Below, piece by piece: positions 55,718 to 64,000 of a stretch of 64,000 bases of DNA. The notes under the pieces were generated by a model. It saw only the letters and a program-made list of their open reading frames with translations, was not told the DNA's origin and searched no databases. How positions within the stretch are numbered: the first letter of the stretch is position 1; each line of letters starts with the position of its first letter. This stretch comes from Pseudomonas fluorescens (GTDB lineage Bacteria > Pseudomonadota > Gammaproteobacteria > Pseudomonadales > Pseudomonadaceae), in NCBI RefSeq assembly GCF_902497785.1, contig NZ_CABVHK010000020.1, positions 1 through 64,000 on the forward strand, in the 5' to 3' direction. The translations under genes and the position numbers were made by a program.

Positions 55718-57634
55718 TTACTTGTGGTCTTTGACTTCTTCGAACTCGGCATCGACAACGTCGTCAGCCTTCTCAGCCGATTCGCCTTGCGGTGCAGCGC
55801 CTTCAGCAGGCTGGGCCTGTTCGGCGTACATCTTCTGCGCCACTGGAGCGGAGACTTTCGACAGCTCTTCAACCTTGGCTTCGATGGCATCCTTGTCGTC
55901 GCCTTTGACAGCGGCTTCCAGGGCTACAACAGCAGCTTCGATTGCAGTCTTCTCTTCAGCGGTCACTTTATCGCCAGCGTCTGCGACCATTTTGCGCGTC
56001 GAGTGAACCAGTGCATCACCCTGGTTACGGGCTGCTGCCAGCTCTGCGAACTTGCTGTCTTCCTCGGCGTTGGCTTCAGCATCGCGAATCATCTGCTGAA
56101 TTTCTTCCTCGGACAGACCGGAGTTGGCCTTGATCACGATCGACTGAGTCTTGCCGGTGGCCTTGTCTTTGGCGCCTACGTGCAGGATGCCGTTGGCGTC
56201 GATGTCGAAGGTCACTTCGATTTGTGGCACGCCACGTGGTGCTGGTGGAATCTCGGCCAGGTCGAACTTGCCCAGGGACTTGTTCTGGGCCGCTTGCTTA
56301 CGCTCACCTTGCAGGACGTGAATGGTCACAGCGCCCTGGTTGTCGTCGGCCGTCGAGAACACTTGCGATTTCTTGGTAGGAATCGTGGTGTTTTTCTCGA
56401 TCAGCGCAGTCATCACGCCACCCATGGTTTCGATACCCAGGGTCAGCGGGCTGACGTCGAGCAGCAAGACGTCTTTCACGTCACCGGCCAGTACGGCACC
56501 CTGGATCGCAGCACCCACGGCAACGGCTTCATCCGGGTTCACGTCTTTACGAGGTTCTTTACCGAAGAACTCGGTCACCAGCTTCTGAACCAGTGGCATA
56601 CGGGTCTGACCGCCGACCAGGATCACGTCGTTGATAGCGCCAACGTCGATGCCGGAGTCTTTCAGAGCGATGCGGCAAGGTTCGATGGTGCGCTGAACCA
56701 GGTCTTCTACCAGCGCTTCGAGCTTGGCGCGGGAGATTTTCACGTTCAAGTGCTTAGGACCGGTGGCGTCTGCAGTAATGTACGGCAGGTTTACGTCGGT
56801 CGACATGCTCGAGGACAGCTCGATCTTGGCTTTTTCAGCGGCTTCTTTCAGGCGCTGCATCGCCAGCGGGTCACCTTTGAGGTTCATGCCGCTTTCTTTC
56901 TTGAATTCGTCGACGAGGTAGTCGATCAGACGAATGTCAAAGTCTTCACCGCCCAGGAACGTGTCACCGTTGGTGGCCAATACTTCGAACTGGTGCTCGC
57001 CATCGACTTCAGCGATTTCGATCACGGAAACGTCGAAAGTACCGCCGCCCAAGTCGTAAACGATCACGGTGTGATCGCCCTTCGCCTTGTCCATGCCGTA
57101 AGCCAGAGCGGCCGCGGTGGGTTCGTTGATGATGCGTTTTACGTCCAGACCAGCAATACGGCCGGCGTCTTTGGTGGCTTGACGCTGGCTGTCGTTGAAG
57201 TAGGCCGGAACGGTGATCACCGCTTCAGTCACTGGCTCGCCGAGGTAGTCTTCGGCGGTCTTCTTCATCTTCTTCAGAATCTCAGCCGAGATCTGTGGCG
57301 GCGACATTTTCTGGCCGTTCACTTCTACCCACGCGTCGCCGTTGTCAGCCTTGGCGATTTTGTAAGGGACCATCTTGATGTCTTTCTGCACGACTTCTTC
57401 GTCGAACTTACGACCGATCAGACGCTTCACCGCATACAGGGTGTTGTGCGGATTGGTCACAGCCTGACGCTTGGCCGATTGGCCGACGAGGATTTCGCCG
57501 TCGTTGGCATACGCGATGATCGATGGCGTGGTACGCGCGCCTTCGGCGTTCTCAATAACTTTAGGTGCGCCATTTTCCATGACGGAGACGCAGGAGTTGG
57601 TAGTCCCCAGGTCGATACCGATGATTTTGCCCAT
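55718..57634 (-). CDS. dnaK: Chaperone protein DnaK (Hsp70)
   Basis: 638 residues. N-terminal ATPase with GIDLGTTNSCV, VYDLGGGTFDVS and the IINEPTAAALAYG block; substrate-binding domain from about 390; C-terminus ends EFEEVKDHK with the conserved acidic tail. Works with DnaJ and GrpE. Preceded by a sigma-32 promoter. Confidence 0.98.
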   Translation of the reverse strand: MGKIIGIDLGTTNSCVSVMENGAPKVIENAEGARTTPSIIAYANDGEILVGQSAKRQAVTNPHNTLYAVKRLIGRKFDEEVVQKDIKMVPYKIAKADNGDAWVEVNGQKMSPPQISAEILKKMKKTAEDYLGEPVTEAVITVPAYFNDSQRQATKDAGRIAGLDVKRIINEPTAAALAYGMDKAKGDHTVIVYDLGGGTFDVSVIEIAEVDGEHQFEVLATNGDTFLGGEDFDIRLIDYLVDEFKKESGMNLKGDPLAMQRLKEAAEKAKIELSSSMSTDVNLPYITADATGPKHLNVKISRAKLEALVEDLVQRTIEPCRIALKDSGIDVGAINDVILVGGQTRMPLVQKLVTEFFGKEPRKDVNPDEAVAVGAAIQGAVLAGDVKDVLLLDVSPLTLGIETMGGVMTALIEKNTTIPTKKSQVFSTADDNQGAVTIHVLQGERKQAAQNKSLGKFDLAEIPPAPRGVPQIEVTFDIDANGILHVGAKDKATGKTQSIVIKANSGLSEEEIQQMIRDAEANAEEDSKFAELAAARNQGDALVHSTRKMVADAGDKVTAEEKTAIEAAVVALEAAVKGDDKDAIEAKVEELSKVSAPVAQKMYAEQAQPAEGAAPQGESAEKADDVVDAEFEEVKDHK

Positions 57635-57712
57635 GTTAACTCTCCCGAAACTTTGGATTTGGTTGCCGCAGCAGTGGTGGCTAACTGCGGTAGCACTTAA
57701 ACGCTTGACTTA

Positions 57713-57741
57713 TAAATGGGGGCCTCGCGGCCAATTTCAAG
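57713..57741 (-). promoter_or_regulatory. Sigma-32 promoter of dnaK
   Basis: On the minus strand CTTGAAA (57741-57735), 13-base spacer, CCCCATTTA. Near-perfect heat-shock promoter; its -35 overlaps the last codons of grpE. Confidence 0.85.
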
Positions 57742-58294
57742 CCTGCTCGTCAATCGAAGGCGAAACTGGCGCTGGAGCCTTGCTGACCACGACCATAGCC
57801 GGGCGCAGCAAGCGACCATTGAGCTGATAGCCCTTCTGGAACACCTTGAGCACGCTGTTCGGCTCGACGTCGGCGCTTTCCTGCATGGCCATGGCCTGAT
57901 GCTGAACGGCGTTGAACGGTTCGCCATGCGGATCGATCGCTTCCATCTGATAACGCTTCAGGGTGTCCTGGAACATTTTCAGGGTCAGCTCGATGCCTTC
58001 GCGCATTGGGCGGATGCTTTCATCGTCCGGGCTGGACAACTCCAGACCACGCTCAAGGCTGTCGATGATCGGCAACAAATCGCTGGCAAATTTTTCCAGA
58101 GCGAATTTGTGTGCTTTTTCTACATCCTGCTCGGCGCGACGGCGGACGTTCTGCAGATCGGCGGCCACACGCAAAGCCTGATCCTGCGCGGCGGCCAGTT
58201 GCTCTTCGAGCACTTGTACACGAGCCGTCAGGTCTTCACCGGAAGCCGTGGTGGCGTCTTGATTTGGCGTATCCACTGTCTGTTCGTCAGCCAT
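57737..58294 (-). CDS. grpE: Nucleotide exchange factor GrpE
   Basis: 185 residues; releases ADP from DnaK. A long N-terminal helix (about 20-75, EDLTARVQVLEEQLAAAQ) for dimerisation, followed by the beta-wing domain with GYQLNGRLLRPAMVVVS near the end. Upstream lies a sigma-32 promoter. Confidence 0.97.
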   Translation of the reverse strand: MADEQTVDTPNQDATTASGEDLTARVQVLEEQLAAAQDQALRVAADLQNVRRRAEQDVEKAHKFALEKFASDLLPIIDSLERGLELSSPDDESIRPMREGIELTLKMFQDTLKRYQMEAIDPHGEPFNAVQHQAMAMQESADVEPNSVLKVFQKGYQLNGRLLRPAMVVVSKAPAPVSPSIDEQA

Positions 58295-58347
58295 AGATTT
58301 CTCCTTTCAATATCGTCCGCGAGCTCAACTCGCGCTTCTGTCCCGGT

Positions 58348-58375
58348 ATATGGGGCCGCGAAAATCAGCTTCAAG
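58348..58375 (-). promoter_or_regulatory. Sigma-32 promoter of grpE
   Basis: On the minus strand CTTGAA (58375-58370), 14-base spacer, CCCCATAT (58355-58348): full heat-shock consensus, about 55 bases before the grpE start. Confidence 0.9.
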
Positions 58376-58495
58376 GGGCTTGATGCGATTAACCCTACAA
58401 AAAACAGCTGCATTCGGATTGCCCAAAGTACTAAGCATTTCGTCAGACCAAACGAATCGAGCTAAGTGAGGGCATTGTCAGCCAGAAACAAAACA

Positions 58496-58511
58496 CTGTA
58501 TAAATAACCAG
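58496..58511 (+). promoter_or_regulatory. LexA (SOS) box of recN
   Basis: CTGTATAAATAACCAG matches CTG-N10-CAG and the Pseudomonas consensus; it overlaps a TATAAA -10 with TTGTCA 18 bases upstream. 24 bases before recN. Confidence 0.85.
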
Positions 58512-58535
58512 ACCTAAAGCCTGGGAGCGGCCTTT

Positions 58536-60209
58536 ATGCTGGTGCACCTGTCCGTACATAACTACGCCATCGTTGAACATCTCGATCTCGAACTCGATCG
58601 CGGAATGAGCGTGATCACAGGGGAAACCGGCGCCGGCAAGTCGATCATGCTCGACGCCCTGGGCCTGACCCTCGGGGATCGCGCCGACAGTGGCGTTGTC
58701 CGTCCCGGTGCCGACAAGGCCGACATCCTGGCGACCTTCGACCTGGCCGACATTCCAGAAGCCAGTACCTGGCTCGCCGAGCGCGACCTCGAGAGTGACG
58801 GCCCGTGCATTCTGCGCCGGGTGATTACCGCCGAGGGGCGCTCGCGCGGCTACATCAATGGCACGCCCTGCCCGCTCGGCGATCTCAAGGCTTTGGGCGA
58901 ACTGTTGATCGATATCCACAGCCAGCACGAGCACCAATCGCTACTCAAGACCGACACCCACCGCCGCCTGCTCGACGAATATGCCGGCGCCACAGACCTC
59001 GCACGCCAGGTGCAACTGGCCGCCCAACGCTGGCGCCAGACCCGACAGGAGCTGGAGCGCCTGTCCAACTCCGGCGATGAGCAGCGCGCTCGTCATCAAT
59101 TGCTCAGCTATCAACTCGAAGAGCTGGAAAACCTCGGCCTTGGCGACAACGAACTGGAGCAGCTGGAACAGGAACACAAGAACCTGACCAATGCAGAAAC
59201 CTTGCTCGGTATCTGCCGACAAGTGGTCGAGCAATGCAGCGAGAGTGATTCCGGAAATGTGCTGAATGCCCTGACCGCCAGCCTGAATCGCCTGTCGAGC
59301 GTGAATAATTCGATTGGTGCGCTGGGAGAAGCCAGCAGCTTGCTGACCAGCGCTCAGATCCAGGTAGAAGAAGCCGTCGGCGAGCTCAATCGCTTCCTCG
59401 ACAACTTCGACGCCGACCCTGCACGCCTTCAGTACCTGGAGGAGCGCCTCGATGCGATCTACACCATGGCGCGCAAGCACCGCATCCAGCCGACTGAAGT
59501 CGCGGAGATGCAGCAACGCCTGCTGGACGAAATCGAAACCCTGAATGCCAACGATGAATCGATCGAACGGCTCAGCGATGAACTGGCCTCCTATGCACGC
59601 CATTATCAGGAAAAGGCTCGAGAGCTGAGCGATCTGCGCCATCAGGCTGCAAACAGTCTCGCCAGCGCCGTGGAGCAGGAAATCCAGCGATTGGGCATGC
59701 CGGGCGGTCGTTTCACCATTGAACTGCGACCCAACGCAAGCGATGAGCTGCTGCCGAACGGCCTGGAGCAGGTTGAGCTACTGGTCAGCGCCAACCCCGG
59801 CCAGCCATTGAAAGCCTTGGCCAAGGTAGCCTCGGGGGGTGAGCTGTCGCGGATCAGCCTCGCGATTCAGGTGATCACTGCACAAACCTCCCGCGTACCG
59901 ACCCTGGTGTTCGATGAAGTGGACGTGGGCATTGGCGGGCCGACTGCGGAGATTGTCGGCCAGTTGCTGCGCCGCCTGGGTGAGCGCGGGCAAGTGCTGA
60001 CAGTCACTCACCTGCCGCAAGTGGCAGCGCAGGGTCATCAACATCTATTCGTGCACAAGGTGCGCGGCGAGGACGCGACCCGCACGGCCGTTTCCAAGCT
60101 GAGCAAGAACGATCGCGTCGAAGAAGTTGCGCGGATGCTGGGGGGCATCGACCTGACCAAGGAATCACTGGCTCACGCGAAGAAAATGGTCGTCACTGCA
60201 AAAATCTAG
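58536..60209 (+). CDS. recN: DNA repair protein RecN
   Basis: 557 residues, SMC-like ATPase for double-strand-break repair. Walker A GETGAGKSIML (about 29), central coiled coils (about 160-370), ABC signature LASGGELSRISLA and Walker B TLVFDEVDVGIGG at the C-terminus. Under LexA control. Confidence 0.97.
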   Translation: MLVHLSVHNYAIVEHLDLELDRGMSVITGETGAGKSIMLDALGLTLGDRADSGVVRPGADKADILATFDLADIPEASTWLAERDLESDGPCILRRVITAEGRSRGYINGTPCPLGDLKALGELLIDIHSQHEHQSLLKTDTHRRLLDEYAGATDLARQVQLAAQRWRQTRQELERLSNSGDEQRARHQLLSYQLEELENLGLGDNELEQLEQEHKNLTNAETLLGICRQVVEQCSESDSGNVLNALTASLNRLSSVNNSIGALGEASSLLTSAQIQVEEAVGELNRFLDNFDADPARLQYLEERLDAIYTMARKHRIQPTEVAEMQQRLLDEIETLNANDESIERLSDELASYARHYQEKARELSDLRHQAANSLASAVEQEIQRLGMPGGRFTIELRPNASDELLPNGLEQVELLVSANPGQPLKALAKVASGGELSRISLAIQVITAQTSRVPTLVFDEVDVGIGGPTAEIVGQLLRRLGERGQVLTVTHLPQVAAQGHQHLFVHKVRGEDATRTAVSKLSKNDRVEEVARMLGGIDLTKESLAHAKKMVVTAKI

Positions 60210-60224
60210 CAACGGCAGAAAGCA

Positions 60225-60250
60225 CGAAGGCGACCCTGGGGTCGCCTTCG
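60225..60250. terminator. Hairpin between convergent recN and fur
   Basis: CGAAGGCGACC and GGTCGCCTTCG, eleven pairs with a CTGG loop. Only weak T content follows (CTCGTTTCG), but the position suits a shared terminator. Confidence 0.65.
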
Positions 60251-60285
60251 CTCGTTTCGCGAACCTGTAGATTCGCGCGACATGC

Positions 60286-60690
60286 TTACTTTTTCTTGCG
60301 TACGTACAGCACTAGGTTGTGATCAACCATCTCGAAGCCATACTTGTCGACGATGGCTTTCTGCAGACGCTCGATTTCTTCGTCGAAGAATTCGATCACT
60401 TCACTGGTTTCGACGTTGACCATGTGGTCGTGATGCTTACCGTCGTCCAGCTCGAAGACCGCATGGCCTCCGTCGAAGTTGTGCCGCACCACAAGCCCAG
60501 CTGCCTCGAACTGAGTCAGTACACGGTAAACCGTGGCCAGACCGACGTCCTCGCCAGCCTCCATCAGCGCCTTGTAAACATCCTCGGCACTCATGTGGCG
60601 TTGCTCGGCGGAATCGAGCATTTGCAGAATTTTGACCCGTGGAAGGGTCACTTTGAGGCCGGCTTTGCGTAGTTCGCTATTTTCAACCAT
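60286..60690 (-). CDS. fur: Ferric uptake regulator Fur
   Basis: 134 residues, the usual pseudomonad length. Winged helix up to about residue 80 (GLATVYRVLTQFEAAGLV) and metal sites in HDHMV and the histidines/glutamates around VIEFFDEEIE. Lacks the CxxC of E. coli Fur, as is normal in Pseudomonas. Represses iron genes, probably including piuA/piuC in this window. Confidence 0.98.
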   Translation of the reverse strand: MVENSELRKAGLKVTLPRVKILQMLDSAEQRHMSAEDVYKALMEAGEDVGLATVYRVLTQFEAAGLVVRHNFDGGHAVFELDDGKHHDHMVNVETSEVIEFFDEEIERLQKAIVDKYGFEMVDHNLVLYVRKKK

Positions 60691-60787
60691 GGTCAGCTTT
60701 CTCGCGATGCTGCTTCGCAGCTTCTCTTAATGCGGGTATGATCGGCGTTTACGTTGTCCCAGCCAAGATAGTGGAAGTCGCCCACCG

Positions 60788-61315
60788 ATGCAAAACACCA
60801 AGCTCTTGCTAACCAGTTTCACCTTTGTGGGACTGCTCGCACTCGCCGGTTGTTCATTCCCCGGGGTTTACAAAATCGACATCCAGCAGGGCAATGTCGT
60901 CACGCAGGACATGATAGACCAGTTACGCCCGGGAATGACCCGTCGGCAAGTACGGTTTATCATGGGTAACCCTCTGCTGACCGACACGTTCCATGCCGAT
61001 CGCTGGGATTATCTGTACAGCCTGCAACCGGGTGGCGGTGAACGCCAACAGGAACGCATTAGCGTTATCTTCAACCCAAATGACCAACTTGTCAGCCTCT
61101 CTGGCGATTTCATGCCGGGCGTGAGCCGAGACGAGGCGATTCTTGGCAAGGACAGTGGCACAAACGTGACCGCGCCTGCTGAAAATGCCGAGCAGCCGAA
61201 ACCGGAGAAACCGGTCAAGCCAGGTTCGTTGCTGGACCAGATCCAGAAGGACGTCGACGGTGTAGAAACCGTTCCAGTCCCGACGCCGGAACCGCTCGAC
61301 ACCTCGCCGCAATAA
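60788..61315 (+). CDS. bamE: Outer-membrane assembly lipoprotein BamE (OmlA)
   Basis: 175 residues. Lipoprotein signal with lipobox LALAGC (Cys near 22); BamE fold with YKIDIQQGN, LRPGMTRRQVRFIMGNPL and the DRWDYLYSL block. The C-terminal tail is Pro/Glu-rich, longer than in E. coli. Divergent from fur, as described for omlA in Pseudomonas. Confidence 0.96.
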   Translation: MQNTKLLLTSFTFVGLLALAGCSFPGVYKIDIQQGNVVTQDMIDQLRPGMTRRQVRFIMGNPLLTDTFHADRWDYLYSLQPGGGERQQERISVIFNPNDQLVSLSGDFMPGVSRDEAILGKDSGTNVTAPAENAEQPKPEKPVKPGSLLDQIQKDVDGVETVPVPTPEPLDTSPQ

Positions 61316-61328
61316 TTTGCGACGCAAT

Positions 61329-61354
61329 AAAAAACCCGGAAATCCGGGTTTTTT
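61329..61354. terminator. Bidirectional terminator bamE/rnfH
   Basis: AAAAACCCGGAAATCCGGGTTTTTT: six or more pairs with A- and T-runs on either side; serves both convergent genes. Confidence 0.9.
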
Positions 61355-61375
61355 ATTGCTCGCGGTTTGAGCGGA

Positions 61376-61678
61376 TCACTGATTTCGCGCCTTGGCCTCG
61401 GCAGCCTTGGCAGCGCGCAGCCGTCGAATTTCTTTCGGATCCGCCAGCAATGGCCGGTAGATTTCGATGCGGTCTCCCGCTTGAATCTGGTGGGTATCCG
61501 GATCTGCGATCACCTTGCCGAATACCCCCACCGGACAATTGGCCAGATCCAGCTCCGCAAAGGCTTGCCCCACTCCCGATGCCAGCAACGCTGCGCGCAC
61601 TGTCGTACCCGCCGGCACCGTCGCACTGACAAGCACTTGACGGTCTACGGCGGCATACACCACCTCAAACTCAACCAT
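61376..61678 (-). CDS. rnfH: RnfH family ubiquitin-fold protein
   Basis: 100 residues from ATG 61678 (MVEFEVVYA). Beta-grasp fold with GDRIEIYRPLLADPKEIRR. The start overlaps the ratA stop by eight bases. Cellular role unclear (also called RatB). Confidence 0.93.
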   Translation of the reverse strand: MVEFEVVYAAVDRQVLVSATVPAGTTVRAALLASGVGQAFAELDLANCPVGVFGKVIADPDTHQIQAGDRIEIYRPLLADPKEIRRLRAAKAAEAKARNQ

Positions 61679-62105
61679 GAATCTGTTTGGCGCGTTGGCA
61701 GAACGCATCGACCAGCGTATTGGCTGCCTGATTGAACAATGGCCCCAACGTCGCACGAACGATCGGCCCGGCGTAATCAAAGGAAAGGTCGAGGCTGATT
61801 TTGCAGGCTTTATCGGTCAACGCCTTGAACACCCAGATGCCGTGCAGCTGAGTGAAAGGGCCTTCCTCGAGATTCATCTCGATCGATTGCCCCGGGACCA
61901 GCGTATTACGCGTCACGAAGTGCTGACTCAGCCCGCCCTTGGCCACGCCAACGCTGGCGCGCATGTGTTCGGGAGAACTCTCCAGTACTTCGGCCGACGA
62001 ACACCATGGCAAAAACTCCGGGTACCGCGCCACGTCATTAACCAGGTCATACAGCGCTTGTGCCGGGTATGGCAGCAAAGCCGATCGTTGAATGTGTGTC
62101 GTCAT
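61671..62105 (-). CDS. ratA: RatA-type START-domain (coenzyme Q-binding) protein
   Basis: 144 residues from ATG 62105 (MTTHIQRSALLPYPAQ). Polyketide-cyclase/START fold with YPEFLPWCSSAEVLE; E. coli RatA blocks subunit joining, and eukaryotic Coq10 binds ubiquinone. In an operon with rnfH, divergent from smpB across the NSS transporter. Confidence 0.93.
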   Translation of the reverse strand: MTTHIQRSALLPYPAQALYDLVNDVARYPEFLPWCSSAEVLESSPEHMRASVGVAKGGLSQHFVTRNTLVPGQSIEMNLEEGPFTQLHGIWVFKALTDKACKISLDLSFDYAGPIVRATLGPLFNQAANTLVDAFCQRAKQIHG

Positions 62106-62112
62106 GTCAGCG

Positions 62113-63516
62113 TCACTTCCACAGCTGGGCGGCAAACACTACAAGAATGCCGATGGGCGCCACATAGCGCATCAAAAACAAGGACAGAGTGAACAACACA
62201 GGGTTGCGGATCGACAACTCGTCGCGCACCGCTTCACGCCCCATCACCCAGCCTGCAAACACCACGAAACACAAACCACCGAGTGGCAACATGATCCGCG
62301 AGGTAAAGAAATCGATCACGCCAAAGAAATCCAGGCCGCCGGCCGCACCCCATTGATAGAGATGGAACATCCCGCCTTCGTTCACGAAAAATTTGGCTTC
62401 CTTCCAGATATTGAAGGAAAAAACCGTGCCCAACCCCACGAACCAGCAGGTGAATGCCAACCAGAATGTCACCCAGGCGCGGCGGACTTTGGTGCGCTCC
62501 ACCAGATAAGCCACCATCGGCTCGAGCAGCGAAATGGCCGAACTCCAGGCTGCGATAGCAACCAGCACGAAGAACACCACGCCCATCAACTGGCCGAACG
62601 CTACGTTGCCAAAGGCAAATGGCAGGCTGACGAACATCAGGCCTGGGCCTTCGCTCGGGTTCAGGCCTGCAGCGAACACGATTGGAAACAAGGCCAGACC
62701 GGCCACCAGCGAGACAAAGGTATCGAGCAACGCGACACCCACGACAGTGCCGGAAATCGATGAATCCTTCGGCATGTAAGCGCCGTAGATCATGATCGAG
62801 CCTACGCCCACACTCAAAGAGAAAAACGCGTGCCCCATGGCGGGCAGCAGGCCGTCGAGTACTTTTTCCGGTTGGAAGTCGAACATGAAATGCACGCCTT
62901 CCATGAAATGGCCGGTGGTCATGCTGTAACCCAGCAACACCAGAATCATCATGAAGAGCAACGGCATCATGATGCGCAGGCTGCGCTCCAGCCCGGCGAC
63001 GACGCCTTTGGCGATCACAATGGCGGACAGCAACATAAAAATCGTGTGCCAAAGTGTCAGGCGCCACGGGTCAGCGATGACCTTGCCAAAGTACGCACCG
63101 ACCTGATCAGGCGTTACCCCCTGGAAGTCGCCACGCCCCATGTCGATGATGTAATCCAGCGACCAACCGCCGACAACGCTATAGAAAGACAGGATCAGCA
63201 ACGCCGTGATCATCCCGGCGAAAGCGCCCCAGGACCACTTGCCGGAATGCCCTGCTTCCTGCGCGAGCACCTTCAAGGCGTTGGCCGGACTTTGTCGGGC
63301 TCGACGGCCGATCAGTGTTTCCGCCAGCATGACCGGCACACCGATCAGTGCGATACACGCCAGAAACATCAACACAAACGCACCGCCGCCGTAGATCCCG
63401 ACCATGTACGGGAACTTCCAGATGCTGCCCAGGCCCACGGCCGAACCGGTCGCGGCGAGTATGAAGACCCAGCGGCTAGCCCAACTGCCGTGGACAGAAA
63501 CCTTGTCTGTCGACAT
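62113..63516 (-). CDS. Sodium-dependent transporter of the NSS (SNF) family
   Basis: 467 residues from ATG 63516 (MSTDKVSVHGSW). Eleven or twelve membrane helices; sodium/substrate site in FILAATGSAVGLGSIWKFPY (unwound TM1) and SLSVGVGSIMIYGAY (TM6). Family members import amino acids or related amines; the substrate cannot be named. It starts eight bases before ratA on the same strand. Confidence 0.92.
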   Translation of the reverse strand: MSTDKVSVHGSWASRWVFILAATGSAVGLGSIWKFPYMVGIYGGGAFVLMFLACIALIGVPVMLAETLIGRRARQSPANALKVLAQEAGHSGKWSWGAFAGMITALLILSFYSVVGGWSLDYIIDMGRGDFQGVTPDQVGAYFGKVIADPWRLTLWHTIFMLLSAIVIAKGVVAGLERSLRIMMPLLFMMILVLLGYSMTTGHFMEGVHFMFDFQPEKVLDGLLPAMGHAFFSLSVGVGSIMIYGAYMPKDSSISGTVVGVALLDTFVSLVAGLALFPIVFAAGLNPSEGPGLMFVSLPFAFGNVAFGQLMGVVFFVLVAIAAWSSAISLLEPMVAYLVERTKVRRAWVTFWLAFTCWFVGLGTVFSFNIWKEAKFFVNEGGMFHLYQWGAAGGLDFFGVIDFFTSRIMLPLGGLCFVVFAGWVMGREAVRDELSIRNPVLFTLSLFLMRYVAPIGILVVFAAQLWK

Positions 63517-63619
63517 CGTTACCACGTCCATGCATTGCAAAAAGAGGGCGCATTGTCCGGGATTCAATCAACCTGCTCAAGCATGTAGCTTCACCGTAGC
63601 CGACTGGCGTGCAACTCCC

Positions 63620-63625
63620 TATAAT
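63620..63625 (+). promoter_or_regulatory. -10 element of smpB promoter
   Basis: Perfect TATAAT ten bases before the smpB start codon; the -35 region is weak. The spacing implies a nearly leaderless mRNA unless an upstream start is used. Confidence 0.5.
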
Positions 63626-63634
63626 GCCGCCCCT

Positions 63635-64000
63635 ATGGCTAAACAGAAGAAACACCCTACAGGGACCATCGCGCAAAATAAAAAGGCGCGACACGATTAC
63701 TTCATCGAACATCGGTTCGAGGCTGGTCTGGTCCTGGCCGGCTGGGAAGTAAAAAGTCTGCGGGCAAGCAAGCTGCAACTGGTAGACAGTTATGTGCTGC
63801 TCAAAGATGGCGAAGCCTGGTTGCTCGGTAGCCACATCACGCCGCTGATGACCGCCAGCACCCACGTCATCGCTGATCCGACCCGCACCCGCAAACTGCT
63901 GCTCAACCGCCGCGAGCTGGAAAAGCTCGCCGCCGCCGTGCAGCAAAAGGGTTACGCATGCGTATGCCTGTCCTGGTACTGGAGCAAGCACATGGTCAAG
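63635..64000 (+). CDS. smpB: SsrA-binding protein SmpB (3' end beyond window)
   Basis: First 122 residues (about three quarters) of SmpB, the tmRNA partner in trans-translation. MAKQKKHPTGTIAQNKKARH start, EAGLVLAGWEVKSLRASK and SYVLLKDGEAWLLGSHI blocks; the frame is open to the last base. The gene for tmRNA usually lies nearby but is outside this window. Confidence 0.96.
   Translation, partial: MAKQKKHPTGTIAQNKKARHDYFIEHRFEAGLVLAGWEVKSLRASKLQLVDSYVLLKDGEAWLLGSHITPLMTASTHVIADPTRTRKLLLNRRELEKLAAAVQQKGYACVCLSWYWSKHMVK

Overview
The window is a chromosomal segment of a fluorescent-group Pseudomonas. This rests on the synteny (piuC-piuA, ampE-ampD-DUF1631-nadC, tpiA-secG-tRNA-rimP-nusA-infB-rbfA-truB-rpsO-pnp, greA-carB-carA-dapB-dnaJ-dnaK-grpE-recN-fur-bamE-rnfH-ratA-smpB), on high GC with GC-rich third codon positions (hence the many long antisense shadow frames), and on the abundant REP-type palindromes. 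No strain-level identification is possible from sequence alone.

Left part (1-16.4 kb) is the more accessory half. It starts inside an osmoprotectant-type ABC importer (permease and CBS-domain ATPase), followed by a PLP-dependent ornithine decarboxylase (speC) with a long leader that contains its own promoter and an intrinsic-terminator-like hairpin. Next comes an AT-richer island on the minus strand with two genes. One is a 752-residue protein that reads like the A and B subunits of an alpha-xenorhabdolysin (XaxAB/YaxAB-type) pore-forming toxin joined in one polypeptide; the other is an unrecognised 299-residue helical protein just downstream. Then follow the iron-responsive piuC/Sel1 and piuA genes, arranged divergently around a Fur-box-like site, and a PepSY-flavoreductase fusion. 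From 13.6 to 16.4 kb there is no large gene. This stretch holds a tandem duplication of about 1.17 kb. Each unit carries a long repeat element, a leader RNA with two long, crossing, covarying helices, and a 99-codon gene that is intact in one copy and frameshifted in the other.

Middle part (16.4-31.7 kb): the fructose PTS operon fruBKA with divergent fruR and an exact FruR operator, a TatD nuclease, a chemoreceptor, ampE-ampD (muropeptide recycling and beta-lactamase signalling), a DUF1631 protein, nadC and a small DUF6388-like protein.

Right part (31.8-64 kb) is core housekeeping: tRNA-Thr; the large minus-strand superoperon ftsH-folP-glmM-tpiA-secG-tRNA-Leu-tRNA-fMet-rimP-nusA-infB-rbfA-truB-rpsO-pnp with several intrinsic terminators inside it; rlmE/yhbY; DUF4149-greA-carB-carA (with a leader attenuator); dapB; the dnaJ/dnaK/grpE chaperone genes with two clear sigma-32 promoters; recN with an SOS box; fur/bamE; rnfH-ratA; a sodium-dependent NSS transporter; and the start of smpB, which runs off the end.
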